Below, one piece after another: positions 28,518-37,822 of a stretch of 64,000 nucleotides of DNA. The stretch lies in assembly GCF_000504285.1 (NCBI RefSeq), contig NZ_KI632511.1, positions 7,422,154 through 7,486,153 of the forward strand, read 5' to 3'. The notes beneath the pieces are model-generated. The model was not told the origin of the DNA. It saw only the letters and a program-made list of their open reading frames with translations, and made no database searches. Position 1 is the first letter of the stretch; the number at the start of each line of letters is the position of its first letter. The DNA comes from Actinospica robiniae DSM 44927. Lineage in GTDB: Bacteria > Actinomycetota > Actinomycetes > Streptomycetales > Catenulisporaceae. The position numbers and the translations under genes were made by a program.

Positions 28518-29288
28518 ATGCCAGACATGTCAGCCGAAGCCGCCGCCGCGGCGCCGCAGCCCTCGACGCACGCGTCCGCCGACGCGGTCGCCTCCCCCTC
28601 GCCCGAGGCCGGGGAGGCGTCGCACGAGGAGCGCCTGGCCGCGTACCAGGCCTCCGTGTTCAAGGCCTTCGGCGGCCGCCGCGGCCTGGCCGAGGTCGGC
28701 CTGCCCAGCATCCTGTTCGTCGTGGTCTACGGCCTCTCGCGCAACCTGGGCGCGGCGATCTGGACCGCGGTGGCGGTGGCGGCCGTGCTCAGCGCGGTGC
28801 GCCTGGCCAAGCGCGACACCCTGCAGCACTCGCTCGGCGGCCTGGCCGGCGTGCTGGTGTGCGCCGCGGTCGCGCACTTCTCCGGTCAGGCCAAGGGCTT
28901 CTACCTGCCGGGCGTGCTGCTCAACATCGGCTACGCGATCGTGTTCTCGGTCAGCGCCCTGGTGCGCTGGCCGGCGGTCGGGGTGGTGCTCGGCCCGATC
29001 ACCGGCGAGATGATGGCCTGGCGCGAGCAGCCGGCCAGGCTGCGCGCGTTCACCCTGGCCACCTGGCTGCTCGCGGCCATGTTCACGCTGCGGGTGTGCG
29101 TCGAGGTGCCGCTGTACCTGTCCAATCAGATCGACGCGCTGGGTGTGGCCAAGATCATCATGAGCTACCCGCTCTACCTCGCCGTCGTCTACGCCTGCTG
29201 GCAGATCATCCGGCGCGCCCCGCTGCCCGCCGTCAAGGCGGCCCACGCGGCCGGCCAGGGCGCCGCGGAGGACGCCGAGGGGTCGTAA
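28518..29288 (+). CDS. DUF3159 membrane protein
   Basis: About 256 residues. After a 50-residue Ala/Pro/Glu lead, six hydrophobic segments follow (for example GLPSILFVVVYGLSRNLGAA, SLGGLAGVLVCAAVAHFSG, IVFSVSALVRWPAVGVVLG). The family is of unknown function and lies near dut and TrkA genes in mycobacteria (Rv2693c). Two starts compete: ATG at 28518 with GGAAGG four bases before, and ATG at 28527 with TACGAT seven bases before it (leaderless). The OB-fold gene that mycobacteria have between DUF3710 and DUF3159 is missing. Confidence 0.87.
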   Translation: MPDMSAEAAAAAPQPSTHASADAVASPSPEAGEASHEERLAAYQASVFKAFGGRRGLAEVGLPSILFVVVYGLSRNLGAAIWTAVAVAAVLSAVRLAKRDTLQHSLGGLAGVLVCAAVAHFSGQAKGFYLPGVLLNIGYAIVFSVSALVRWPAVGVVLGPITGEMMAWREQPARLRAFTLATWLLAAMFTLRVCVEVPLYLSNQIDALGVAKIIMSYPLYLAVVYACWQIIRRAPLPAVKAAHAAGQGAAEDAEGS

Positions 29289-29342
29289 GGCCCGGATCCG
29301 CCGCCGAGGCCGCCAGCGGCCGTCACAGAGCTCTGACAAACG

Positions 29343-29386
29343 ACCGGCCCCGCCGCCCCCCGATCGAAGGGGGCGGCGGGGCCGGT
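29343..29386. terminator. 18-bp bidirectional terminator
   Basis: ACCGGCCCCGCCGCCCCC pairs perfectly with its complement around an eight-base loop, between the convergent DUF3159 and TrkA genes. One of the strongest stems in the window. Confidence 0.9.
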
Positions 29387-29418
29387 CCGGCTCCGCGGCG
29401 CGGGCGCGGAGCCGTGCG

Positions 29419-30087
29419 TCAGTGCGTGGCCTCGGCGTTGAGCAGGTCCTCGAGCTGCTGCTCCCGGTCCGGCGCGGCCACGAACAGCAGCTCGTCGCCG
29501 CCCTCCAGCGGGTCGTCCGGGGTCGGCACGACCACCCGGCCGCCGCGCAGCACCGCCACCAGCGCCGTGTCGTCGGGCCAGTCCACCGCCCCGATGACGG
29601 TGCCGACCAGCGGCGCGTCGGCCGGCAGGGTCAGCTCCACCAGGTTCGCCTCGCCCTGGCTGAAGCGCAGCACCCGAACCAGGTCGCCGACCGAGACGGC
29701 CTCCTCGACCAGGGCCGACATCAGGCGCGGGGTGGAGACGGCCACGTCCACGCCCCAGGCCTCGTTGAACAGCCACTCGTTCTTCGGGTGGTTGACCCGC
29801 GACACCACCCGGGGCACGCCGTACTCGGTCTTCGCGAGCAGCGAGACGACCAGGTTGGCCTTGTCGTCCCCGGTGGCCGCGATGGCCACGTTGCACCGCT
29901 GCAGGCCGGCCTCGTCCAGCGAGGCGATCTCGCAGGCGTCGGCCAGCAGCCACTCCGCCCGGGGCAGCTCGTCCACCGCGATGCGGTGCGGCTCCTTGTC
30001 GATCAGGAGCACTTCGTGGCCGTTCTCCAGCAGCTCCACGGCGATGGAGCGGCCGACGTTGCCGGCTCCGGCGATCGCGACGCGCAT
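29419..30087 (-). CDS. trkA: TrkA-family potassium uptake regulator (second of pair)
   Basis: 222 residues: an NAD-binding RCK_N domain (MRVAIAGAGNVGRSIAVELL, then LLIDKE as the ribose-binding acidic end) and a C-terminal TrkA_C domain (SQGEANLVELTLPADAPLVG ... GDELLFVAAPDREQQ). Gates K+ channels or transporters in response to nucleotides. Its ATG overlaps the stop of the preceding trkA by one base (TGATG), so the two are translationally coupled. The arrangement equals mycobacterial ceoB-ceoC. No membrane K+ transporter gene lies here. Confidence 0.92.
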   Translation of the reverse strand: MRVAIAGAGNVGRSIAVELLENGHEVLLIDKEPHRIAVDELPRAEWLLADACEIASLDEAGLQRCNVAIAATGDDKANLVVSLLAKTEYGVPRVVSRVNHPKNEWLFNEAWGVDVAVSTPRLMSALVEEAVSVGDLVRVLRFSQGEANLVELTLPADAPLVGTVIGAVDWPDDTALVAVLRGGRVVVPTPDDPLEGGDELLFVAAPDREQQLEDLLNAEATH

Positions 30088-30746
30088 CAGTGCTCGGGTC
30101 CCTTCGCGAAGATCTGCTCCACCTGCGACTGCTCGGCGGTGTTCAGCGCCACGTGCACCAGGTCGCCTTCCTGCAGCACGGTGTCGTTCTCGGGCAGTAT
30201 GCCCTTGCCCAGCCGGGTGATCAGCGCCACCCGGGTGCCGGAGACCGACTCGAGCCGGGCCACCCGGTGGCCCACCCACGCCGGGCTCACGTGCACCTCG
30301 ACCACCGCGACGGTGCCGGACGGGTCGCGCCAGTGCTCCTCGCCGCCGCCCGGGATCAGCCGGCGCAGCATCTGGTCCGCGGTCCAGCGCACAGTGGCCA
30401 CCGTCGGGATGCCGAGCCGCTCGTAGATCTCGGCCCGGCGCGGGTCGTAGATGCGCGCGCAGACGTTCTCCACGCCGAAGGTCTCCCGGGCCACCCGGGC
30501 CGCGATGATGTTCGAGTTGTCGCCGGAGGAGACCGCGGCGAACGCGCCGGCGCCCTCGATCCCGGCCGCGATCAGAGTGTCCCGGTCGAAGCCGGTGCCG
30601 GTCACGCGACGACCGCGGAAGATTCCCCCGAGCCGGCGGAAGGCCTGCGGATCCTGGTCGATCACGGCGGCGCTGTGCCCCAGTTCCTCCATGCTCAGGG
30701 CCAGCGTGGAACCCACGCGGCCGCAGCCCATGATCACGATATGCAC
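30087..30746 (-). CDS. trkA: TrkA-family potassium uptake regulator (first of pair)
   Basis: 219 residues: RCK_N with IVIMGCGRVGSTLALSMEELGH and AVIDQD, followed by TrkA_C (TVAVVEVHVSPAWVGHRVARLE ... GDLVHVALNTAEQ). Paralogue of the following gene, to which it is coupled by a one-base overlap. The start is GTG at 30746 with GGAGA further upstream than usual. In mycobacteria and Streptomyces an APC-type permease gene lies between this pair and the TRAM methyltransferase; here only 184 bp separate them and the permease is absent. Confidence 0.92.
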   Translation of the reverse strand: MHIVIMGCGRVGSTLALSMEELGHSAAVIDQDPQAFRRLGGIFRGRRVTGTGFDRDTLIAAGIEGAGAFAAVSSGDNSNIIAARVARETFGVENVCARIYDPRRAEIYERLGIPTVATVRWTADQMLRRLIPGGGEEHWRDPSGTVAVVEVHVSPAWVGHRVARLESVSGTRVALITRLGKGILPENDTVLQEGDLVHVALNTAEQSQVEQIFAKGPEH

Positions 30747-30930
30747 AGTGCCCGGTCTCCTCGAAGCTCGTCGATGGTGGCGAGGGCCGCGGCGCGTCCT
30801 CACGGTGACGTGTCTATCATCCGTCCGTCTTCAGGAACAGCGGCGGGTGCGGCCGCTCCCGCCGCGCACGCCCTACCCTTGAGTGTCACCCGCCGGAGCC
30901 CCGGCCATCCACGCGAGACAAGGAAACACC

Positions 30931-32274
30931 GTGCCGCGCAGCGCCTCCTCCCGCCCCTCCACCCGCGCCCACGCGCCCGCCGAGCGCCCCGACGCCGGGC
31001 CCTCGCTGGTCGGCGAGCGCTTCGAGGTGCGGGTCGGGCCGGTGGCGCACGGCGGCTTCTGCGTGGCCCGGCACGAGGGGCGCGCGGTGTTCGTGCGGCA
31101 CGCGCTGCCGGGCGAGCACGTGGTGGTGGAGGTGACCGAGGGGCACGGGAACGACCGCTACCTGCGAGCGGACGCGGTCGAGGTGCTCGAGGCCTCCGCC
31201 GACCGGGTGCCCGCGCCGTGCCCGTACGCCGGGCCGGGCAAGTGCGGGGGCTGCGATTGGCAGCACGCGGCGCCCGAGGCGCAGCGGGCGCTGAAGGCGG
31301 CGGTGATCCGGGAGCAGTTGCAGCGGCTGGCCGGGATCGAGCGCAACGTCGTGGTCGAGCCCGCGCCGGGCGACGCGGACGGCCTCGGCTGGCGCACCCG
31401 GGTGCAGTTCGCCGTGGACGGGCAGGGCCGTGCCGGACTGCGCAAGAGCCGCTCGCACGACGTGGTGCCGGTCGAGCAGTGCCTGATCGCCGCGGACGGC
31501 GTCGAAGAAGTGGGGATCGAGCAGCGCGACTGGTCCGGGGTGGCCGGCGTCGAGGTGATCGCCTCCACCGGGTCCTCGGACCGGGCCGTGGTGGTCACAC
31601 CGCTGCCCAAGCCGCTCGGCCGCATGCCCATCGTCGAGCTCGACGTGCCGGTCTCGGTGCTGCGCGGGGACGGCGAGGGCGGAGCCGCCCGGGTGCACGG
31701 CCGGGCCCAGGTGCGGGAGGTGGCCGCCGGGCGCACCTTCAAGATCAGCGGATCAGGGTTCTGGCAGGTGCACCCGGCCGCCGCGGACGTGCTGAGCCAG
31801 GCCGTGCTCGAGTACGTCGACGCCCGGCCCGGCGAGACCGCGATGGACCTGTACAGCGGCGTGGGCCTGTTCGCGGCCGGTCTGGCCGCGGCGGTCGGCC
31901 CGGACGGCGAGGTGGTCGCGGTGGAGTCCGACCGCGGCGCGGTGGCCGACGCGCGGACCAACCTGGCCGAGTTCGAGCACGTCGTGCTGGTCGAGGACCG
32001 GGTGGACAAGGCCATCTCCCAGGCGCCGGCCGGGTTCGAGGCCGAGGTCGTGGTGCTCGACCCGCCGCGGGCCGGCGCCGGGCGCAACGTGGTGGCCGGG
32101 ATCGCCGGCCTGCGCCCGCGCGTGATCGCCTACGTGGCCTGCGACCCGGCCGCCCTGGCCCGGGATCTGGGCTACTTCGCCGAGCGCGGATACCGGCTGA
32201 CCGGCCTGCGCGCCTTCGACCTGTTCCCGATGACCCACCACGTCGAGTGCGTGGCCAAGCTGGAACGGGCGTAA
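30931..32274 (+). CDS. TRAM-domain class I RNA methyltransferase (RlmD/TrmA-like)
   Basis: 447 residues. An N-terminal TRAM domain (about 25-88), a cysteine set for an iron-sulphur cluster (97, 105, 108 and 184), a central RNA-binding part and a C-terminal Rossmann methyltransferase: MDLYSGVGLFAAGLA, VLDPPRAGAGRNVV and YVACDPAALARDLGYF with the catalytic Cys. This is the 5-methyluridine methyltransferase group; the RNA target (23S rRNA or tRNA) cannot be told. The GTG at 30931 has AAGGA six bases before it and is preferred to the earlier GTG at 30883. TACCCT at 30874-30879 is a likely -10. Corresponds to Rv2689c in position. Confidence 0.9.
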   Translation: MPRSASSRPSTRAHAPAERPDAGPSLVGERFEVRVGPVAHGGFCVARHEGRAVFVRHALPGEHVVVEVTEGHGNDRYLRADAVEVLEASADRVPAPCPYAGPGKCGGCDWQHAAPEAQRALKAAVIREQLQRLAGIERNVVVEPAPGDADGLGWRTRVQFAVDGQGRAGLRKSRSHDVVPVEQCLIAADGVEEVGIEQRDWSGVAGVEVIASTGSSDRAVVVTPLPKPLGRMPIVELDVPVSVLRGDGEGGAARVHGRAQVREVAAGRTFKISGSGFWQVHPAAADVLSQAVLEYVDARPGETAMDLYSGVGLFAAGLAAAVGPDGEVVAVESDRGAVADARTNLAEFEHVVLVEDRVDKAISQAPAGFEAEVVVLDPPRAGAGRNVVAGIAGLRPRVIAYVACDPAALARDLGYFAERGYRLTGLRAFDLFPMTHHVECVAKLERA

Positions 32275-32293
32275 AGCGCTCGCCCGGTCCCGG

Positions 32294-32299
32294 TAGGAT
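32294..32299 (+). promoter_or_regulatory. Candidate -10 element of glyA
   Basis: TAGGAT lies 15 bases before the conserved core of the riboswitch, placing the transcription start near 32306, right at its 5' end. Confidence 0.5.
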
Positions 32300-32307
32300 C
32301 CGTGGTG

Positions 32308-32395
32308 GAGGGCCGCGACTGGCGCCAACGAGGTGGAACCGACCACCGTGGAGCGGCCCGGATCATCAGCAGTGGGCACCGTGCGCCTGGGTGAC
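32308..32395 (+). ncRNA. ZTP (pfl) riboswitch upstream of glyA
   Basis: The leader fits the ZTP/ZMP riboswitch. P1 is GGGCCGC (32310-32316) with GCGGCCC (32353-32359). The conserved CGCGACTGGCG follows, then P2 GGTGG (32332-32336) with CCACC (32343-32347), and GTGGAGC. The second domain has a short stem (CACC with GGTG) presenting GCGCCTGG, which can form the class's pseudoknot with ACTGGCG. ZTP signals low 10-formyl-THF; binding turns on one-carbon genes, and glyA is a known target. The ligand is inferred from the motif. Confidence 0.85.
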
Positions 32396-32427
32396 CGCCG
32401 ACGAGTCGACCCTGACCTGGAGGCACC

Positions 32428-33711
<1,284 letters not shown>

Positions 33712-33790
33712 CGCGCTGACGGGCGGCGGCAGGGTACCCGTCGGCTGCCCGCCGCCCCGTGATGGTGAGTCCGCACGAGGCGAAAGCACC

Positions 33791-33827
33791 GAAAGCCCCC
33801 TCCGCGCTCTGAGCGGAGGGGGCTTTC
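33791..33827. terminator. 15-bp bidirectional terminator between glyA and pruA
   Basis: GAAAGCCCCCTCCGC pairs perfectly with GCGGAGGGGGCTTTC across a seven-base loop. The flanking genes are convergent. Confidence 0.93.
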
Positions 33828-33845
33828 GCGGTGCGTGGGCGGGGG

Positions 33846-35471
33846 TCAGCCCATGTGCGGGTACCGGTAGTCCGTCGGCGGGACGAACGTCTCCTTGATC
33901 GAGCGCGGGCTGGTCCAGCGCAGCAGGTTCTGCGCCGAGCCGGCCTTGTCGTTGGTGCCCGAGGACCGGCCGCCGCCGAAGGGCTGCTGGCCGACGACTG
34001 CGCCGGTCGGCTTGTCGTTGAGGTAGAAGTTGCCGGCGGCGAAGCGCAGGCCCTTGGCCGCGTGGGCCAGCACGGCGCGGTCCTGCGCCAGGATCGAGCC
34101 GGTCAGCGCGTAGGACGAGGTCCGGTCGAGCCGCTCGATCACGGCGTCGTAGTCGGACTCCTCGTACACGTGCACGGACAGGATCGGGCCGAAGTACTCG
34201 GTGTTGAAGATCTCGTCGTCAGGGTTCGAACCGACCAGGACGGTCGGGCGGACGAAGAAGCCCTCGGCGTCGTCGTATGTCCCGCCGGCGAGCACGTCGA
34301 TGTCCGCGGCGGCGTGCGCCCGGTCGATCGCCGCCTTGTGCTTGGCGAAGGCCCGCTCGTCGATCACGGCGCCCATGAAGTTCGCCAGGTCGGTGACGTC
34401 ACCCGCGGTCAGGCCCTCGACCTCGGCCGCGAGGTCGTCCTTGATCTGCTCCCACAGCGCCCTCGGCACGTAGGCGCGGGAGGCTGCGGAGCACTTCTGG
34501 CCCTGGTACTCGAAGGCGCCGCGGGTGAGCGCGGTCTTGAGCACGGCCGGGTCGGCGCTCGCATGCGCCAGCACGAAGTCCTTGCCGCCGGTCTCGCCGA
34601 CCAAGCGCGGGTAGGCGCGGTAGCCCTCGATGTTCTCGCCGACGGTCCGCCACAGGTGCTGGAAGGTGCGGGTGGAGCCGGTGAAGTGGATGCCGGCCAG
34701 GTCCGGGTGGCCCAACGCGACCTCGGACACCGGGACGCCGCTTCCGGTCAGCATGTTGATGACGCCGGCGGGCAGGCCGGCCTCCTCGAGCAGCCGCATC
34801 ACCAGGTGCGCGGAGAACTGCTGGGTCACCGAGGGCTTCCACAGCACGGTGTTGCCCATCAGCGCCGGCGCCGTGGGCAGGTTGCCCGCGATGGCGGTGA
34901 AGTTGAACGGCGTGATCGCGTAGACGAAGCCCTCGAGCGGCCGGTAGTCGGTGCGGTTCCACACCCCGGCGCTGGAGGTCGGCTGCTCGGCCAGCACCTG
35001 CCGGGCGAAGGCCACGTTGAACCGCCAGAAGTCGGCGAGCTCGCAGGCGGAGTCGATCTCGGCCTGCTGCGCGGTCTTGGACTGGCCCAGCATGGTGGCC
35101 GCGTTCACCTTGGCCCGCCACGGGCCGGTGAGCAGGTCGGCGGCCTTGAGGAAGACCGCGGCGCGGTCGTCGAAGGACAGCTCGCGCCAGTCCCTGGCCG
35201 CCGCGGCGGCCGCGTCGATCGCGTCCTGGGCGTCCTGCCGGGTCGCCTCGGCCAGGGTGCCGAGCACGTGCGCGCGGCGGTGCGGCTGGACCACGTCGAA
35301 CCGGCCCCCGCCGCCCATCCGCTGCTTGCCGCCGATCGTCATGGTCAGGTCGATCGGCTGGGACTGGAGCTCGGCCAGCGCCTCGGTCAGGCGGGCGCGC
35401 TCCGGACTGTTCGGGCCGTAGCCCAGGACCGGCTCGTTGACCGGCTGCGGGACTCGGGTGACGGCGTCCAC
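33846..35471 (-). CDS. pruA: L-glutamate gamma-semialdehyde (P5C) dehydrogenase
   Basis: Second step of proline breakdown: oxidises glutamate semialdehyde to glutamate with NAD+. 541 residues, the monofunctional PruA/RocA form. ITPFNFTAIAGNLPTAPALMGN is the NAD-binding start; VGETGGKDFV (Glu 293) and GQKCSAASR (nucleophile Cys 327) form the active site; FGGGRSSGTNDKAG lies near the end. GTG at 35471 with AAGGG nine bases upstream. It is 70 bp after the proline dehydrogenase gene and shares its transcript. Confidence 0.96.
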   Translation of the reverse strand: MDAVTRVPQPVNEPVLGYGPNSPERARLTEALAELQSQPIDLTMTIGGKQRMGGGGRFDVVQPHRRAHVLGTLAEATRQDAQDAIDAAAAAARDWRELSFDDRAAVFLKAADLLTGPWRAKVNAATMLGQSKTAQQAEIDSACELADFWRFNVAFARQVLAEQPTSSAGVWNRTDYRPLEGFVYAITPFNFTAIAGNLPTAPALMGNTVLWKPSVTQQFSAHLVMRLLEEAGLPAGVINMLTGSGVPVSEVALGHPDLAGIHFTGSTRTFQHLWRTVGENIEGYRAYPRLVGETGGKDFVLAHASADPAVLKTALTRGAFEYQGQKCSAASRAYVPRALWEQIKDDLAAEVEGLTAGDVTDLANFMGAVIDERAFAKHKAAIDRAHAAADIDVLAGGTYDDAEGFFVRPTVLVGSNPDDEIFNTEYFGPILSVHVYEESDYDAVIERLDRTSSYALTGSILAQDRAVLAHAAKGLRFAAGNFYLNDKPTGAVVGQQPFGGGRSSGTNDKAGSAQNLLRWTSPRSIKETFVPPTDYRYPHMG

Positions 35472-35541
35472 GGTGTGGTTCCCTTTCGGACGGATCGGGT
35501 GGGGCTGAGCACGGGGGCGTGCGGCGGGCGCGAGGCGGGGT

Positions 35542-36474
35542 TCAGCGCCCGACGACCGCGCGGAGGAAGAAGGCGACGTTGGCCGGACGCTCGGCCAGCC
35601 GGCGCATGAAGTAGCCGTACCAGTCGGTGCCGAAGGGCACGTAGACGCGCATGCGCTCGCCTGCGGCCGCGGCCTTGAGCTGCTCGTCCTGGCGGATGCC
35701 GAAGAGCATCTGGAACTCATGGTCGCCCGCGGAACGGCCGTGCGCACGCGCGGCGGCCCGCCCGGCGCGGATCATCCGGGAGTCGTGGCTGGCCACCATC
35801 GGGTAGCCGTCGCCGGCCATCAGGATCTCCAGGCAGCGCTCGTAGGCGGCGTCGACCTCGGCCTTGTCCTGGTGCGCGACCGAGGCGGGCTCGGCGTAGG
35901 CGCCCTTGACCAGGCGGATGCGCGAGCCGCGGTAGGCCAGGTCGCGGCAGTCCTGCTCGGTGCGGTGCAGCATGCTCTGGAGCACGGCGCCGACCCAGGG
36001 GAACTCCTCGCGCAGCACCTTGAGCACGCGCAGGGTGGAGTCGATGGTGGTGTGGTCCTCCATGTCGAGGGTCACCGTGGTCCCGGCGGCGGCCGCGGCC
36101 TCGCAGACGGCGCGGGCGTTGTCCAGGGCGAGCTGCTCGCCGCCGGGCAGCGCCTGCCCGAGCGCGGAGAGCTTGACCGAGACCTCGGCGGCGTCGGCGA
36201 GGCCCTCGGCGCGCAGCCGGCCGAGCAGGGAGACGTAGGAGTCGCGGATCCCGGCGGCCTGGGCGGCGTCCGTGGTGTCCTCGCCGAGGTGGTCGAGGGT
36301 GGCGAACAGGCCCTGGGCCTTGAGCGCGCGCACCGCGGCGATCGCGGCGGCCTGGTCCTCGCCGGCCACGAAGCGGTCGACGACCTTGCGGGTGACGGGG
36401 ATCGCGGTCACGGCCCGGCGCGCGACGGGGCTGCGCGAGGCCTTGAGCAACACGGACGAGAGCACTGCGGCCAC
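35542..36474 (-). CDS. Proline dehydrogenase
   Basis: FAD enzyme that oxidises proline to P5C, first step of the pathway completed by PruA. 310 residues, a single-domain ProDH (TIM barrel) with no PutA fusion. LSALGQALPGG, TVTLDMEDHTTID, RIRLVKGAYAEP, VASHDSRMI, and the C-terminal WYGYFMRRLAERPANV that closes over the substrate are characteristic. GTG at 36474 has GGAGG six bases before it. The divergent gene encodes a PucR-type activator, the usual regulator of this operon in actinobacteria. Confidence 0.95.
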   Translation of the reverse strand: MAAVLSSVLLKASRSPVARRAVTAIPVTRKVVDRFVAGEDQAAAIAAVRALKAQGLFATLDHLGEDTTDAAQAAGIRDSYVSLLGRLRAEGLADAAEVSVKLSALGQALPGGEQLALDNARAVCEAAAAAGTTVTLDMEDHTTIDSTLRVLKVLREEFPWVGAVLQSMLHRTEQDCRDLAYRGSRIRLVKGAYAEPASVAHQDKAEVDAAYERCLEILMAGDGYPMVASHDSRMIRAGRAAARAHGRSAGDHEFQMLFGIRQDEQLKAAAAGERMRVYVPFGTDWYGYFMRRLAERPANVAFFLRAVVGR

Positions 36475-36583
36475 TGACTGCCTCCGGGGCGGGTACGGGT
36501 CGTTCGCGCTTACCGTAAGGAGCCCGCGCGCCCCCCAGCGAGAGACAGTCGTCGCCGTCACCGGACTTTTTCTCAGACAATCG

Positions 36584-36589
36584 TATGAT
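36584..36589 (+). promoter_or_regulatory. Candidate -10 element of the PucR-type gene
   Basis: TATGAT, close to the consensus TATAAT. It would start transcription near 36596, which excludes the ATG at 36585 and supports the start at 36648. Confidence 0.5.
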
Positions 36590-36647
36590 GAGCGCGCACG
36601 GCCGCCACGGCGCGGCCGCGGCGCGGGCGGCGGGAGGAGGCGGCGCG

Positions 36648-37784
36648 ATGGGACCGGACCTGCAGGACCTGGTGGACGAGGCGGCCAGGATCACCGAGAT
36701 GGCGGTCACCCTGGAGGACCGCGAGTTCAACCTGGTGGCCTTCGGCGCGCACCGGACCGCGGGCGACGCGGTGCGCCAGGAGTCGATCCTCAGCCGGCGC
36801 TCGACCGACGAGGTCCGACGCTACTACGAGTCCTTCGGCATCGCCCGGGCCGCCGGGCCGGTGCACATCCCGGCCGACCCCGAGCGCCGGCTGCTCGGCC
36901 GCGTCTGCGTGCCGGTGCGCTGGCAGTCCGTCACCTACGGCTACCTGTGGCTGCTCGAGGACCGCGCGGTCGACCCGGCGCTGCTGCCGGAGCTGCTGAA
37001 CCTGGCCGGGCGGGCCGGCGCGGAGCTGGCCCGGCACTCCCGCTGGCGCGACGACCTCGGCTGGAAGGTGGGCGAGTTGCTCTCCACCTTCCCGGAGACG
37101 CGCTCGAAGGCGGCCGGGGAGATCGCCGAGTCCTGGTCGCGGGACGAGGCCACACCCGTCGCCGCGGTGGTGCTGCGGGCCCTGCCGGACGACGCGCTCG
37201 CGCCGGTCAACGCCTGGCGGCTGCCGCGCACGGTGCTGGTGGGCACCGGGGAGCACGCCTCGACCTTCATCGTCCCGCTCGGCGCGCCCGGCGATCTGAC
37301 GGCCGCCCGGGCGGTCGCGCGCGCGGCGCTCTCGGCGCTCGGGCCGGAGCACCGCGCCGTCGCCGGGATCGGCGGGCCGGCGGACACACTGGTGCGGGCG
37401 CGGGCGTCCTGGCTGCAGGCGCGGATCGCGGCCAGGGTCGCCGCGTTCCGCCAGGGTGAGCCGGCCGGGCAGCTGGAATGGCCCGAGCTCGGGGTGCACC
37501 GATTGCTCGGTGCCGCCCCCGACGCGCAGCTGCGCGAGGCCCTGGCCCAGCCCGGCATCGACCGGCTGCTGGACGAGGGCGGCACCGAGCTGGTGCGCAC
37601 CGCACGGGCCTACCTGGACGAGGCCGGCAGCGCCCAGCGCACCGCGAACGCCCTCGGCATCCACCGGCAGACGCTCTACCACCGGCTCGAGCGGATCGAG
37701 CGGCTCACCGGCTTCGACCTCGACTCCGGCCGGGACCGGCTCGGCCTGCACCTCGCGCTGGTGCTCCTGCCGCACCTGGACTGA
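36648..37784 (+). CDS. PucR/CdaR-type helix-turn-helix activator of proline use
   Basis: 378 residues. The N-terminus (MGPDLQDLVDEAARITEMAVTLEDREFNLVAFGAHR) is a GAF-like sensor half; the C-terminus has the PucR HTH: TARAYLDEAGSAQRTANALG, then IHRQTLYHRLERIERLTG, about residues 325-362. Related proteins (PutR) switch on proline dehydrogenase and PruA in response to proline, and this gene is divergent from those two, so that role is likely. ATG at 36648 follows GGGAGGAGG. An earlier in-frame ATG at 36585 overlaps the -10 box. Confidence 0.85.
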   Translation: MGPDLQDLVDEAARITEMAVTLEDREFNLVAFGAHRTAGDAVRQESILSRRSTDEVRRYYESFGIARAAGPVHIPADPERRLLGRVCVPVRWQSVTYGYLWLLEDRAVDPALLPELLNLAGRAGAELARHSRWRDDLGWKVGELLSTFPETRSKAAGEIAESWSRDEATPVAAVVLRALPDDALAPVNAWRLPRTVLVGTGEHASTFIVPLGAPGDLTAARAVARAALSALGPEHRAVAGIGGPADTLVRARASWLQARIAARVAAFRQGEPAGQLEWPELGVHRLLGAAPDAQLREALAQPGIDRLLDEGGTELVRTARAYLDEAGSAQRTANALGIHRQTLYHRLERIERLTGFDLDSGRDRLGLHLALVLLPHLD

Positions 37785-37822
37785 CCGCCGCCGTTGTCAG
37801 TGGGTTGGTGGACGATGGAGCC

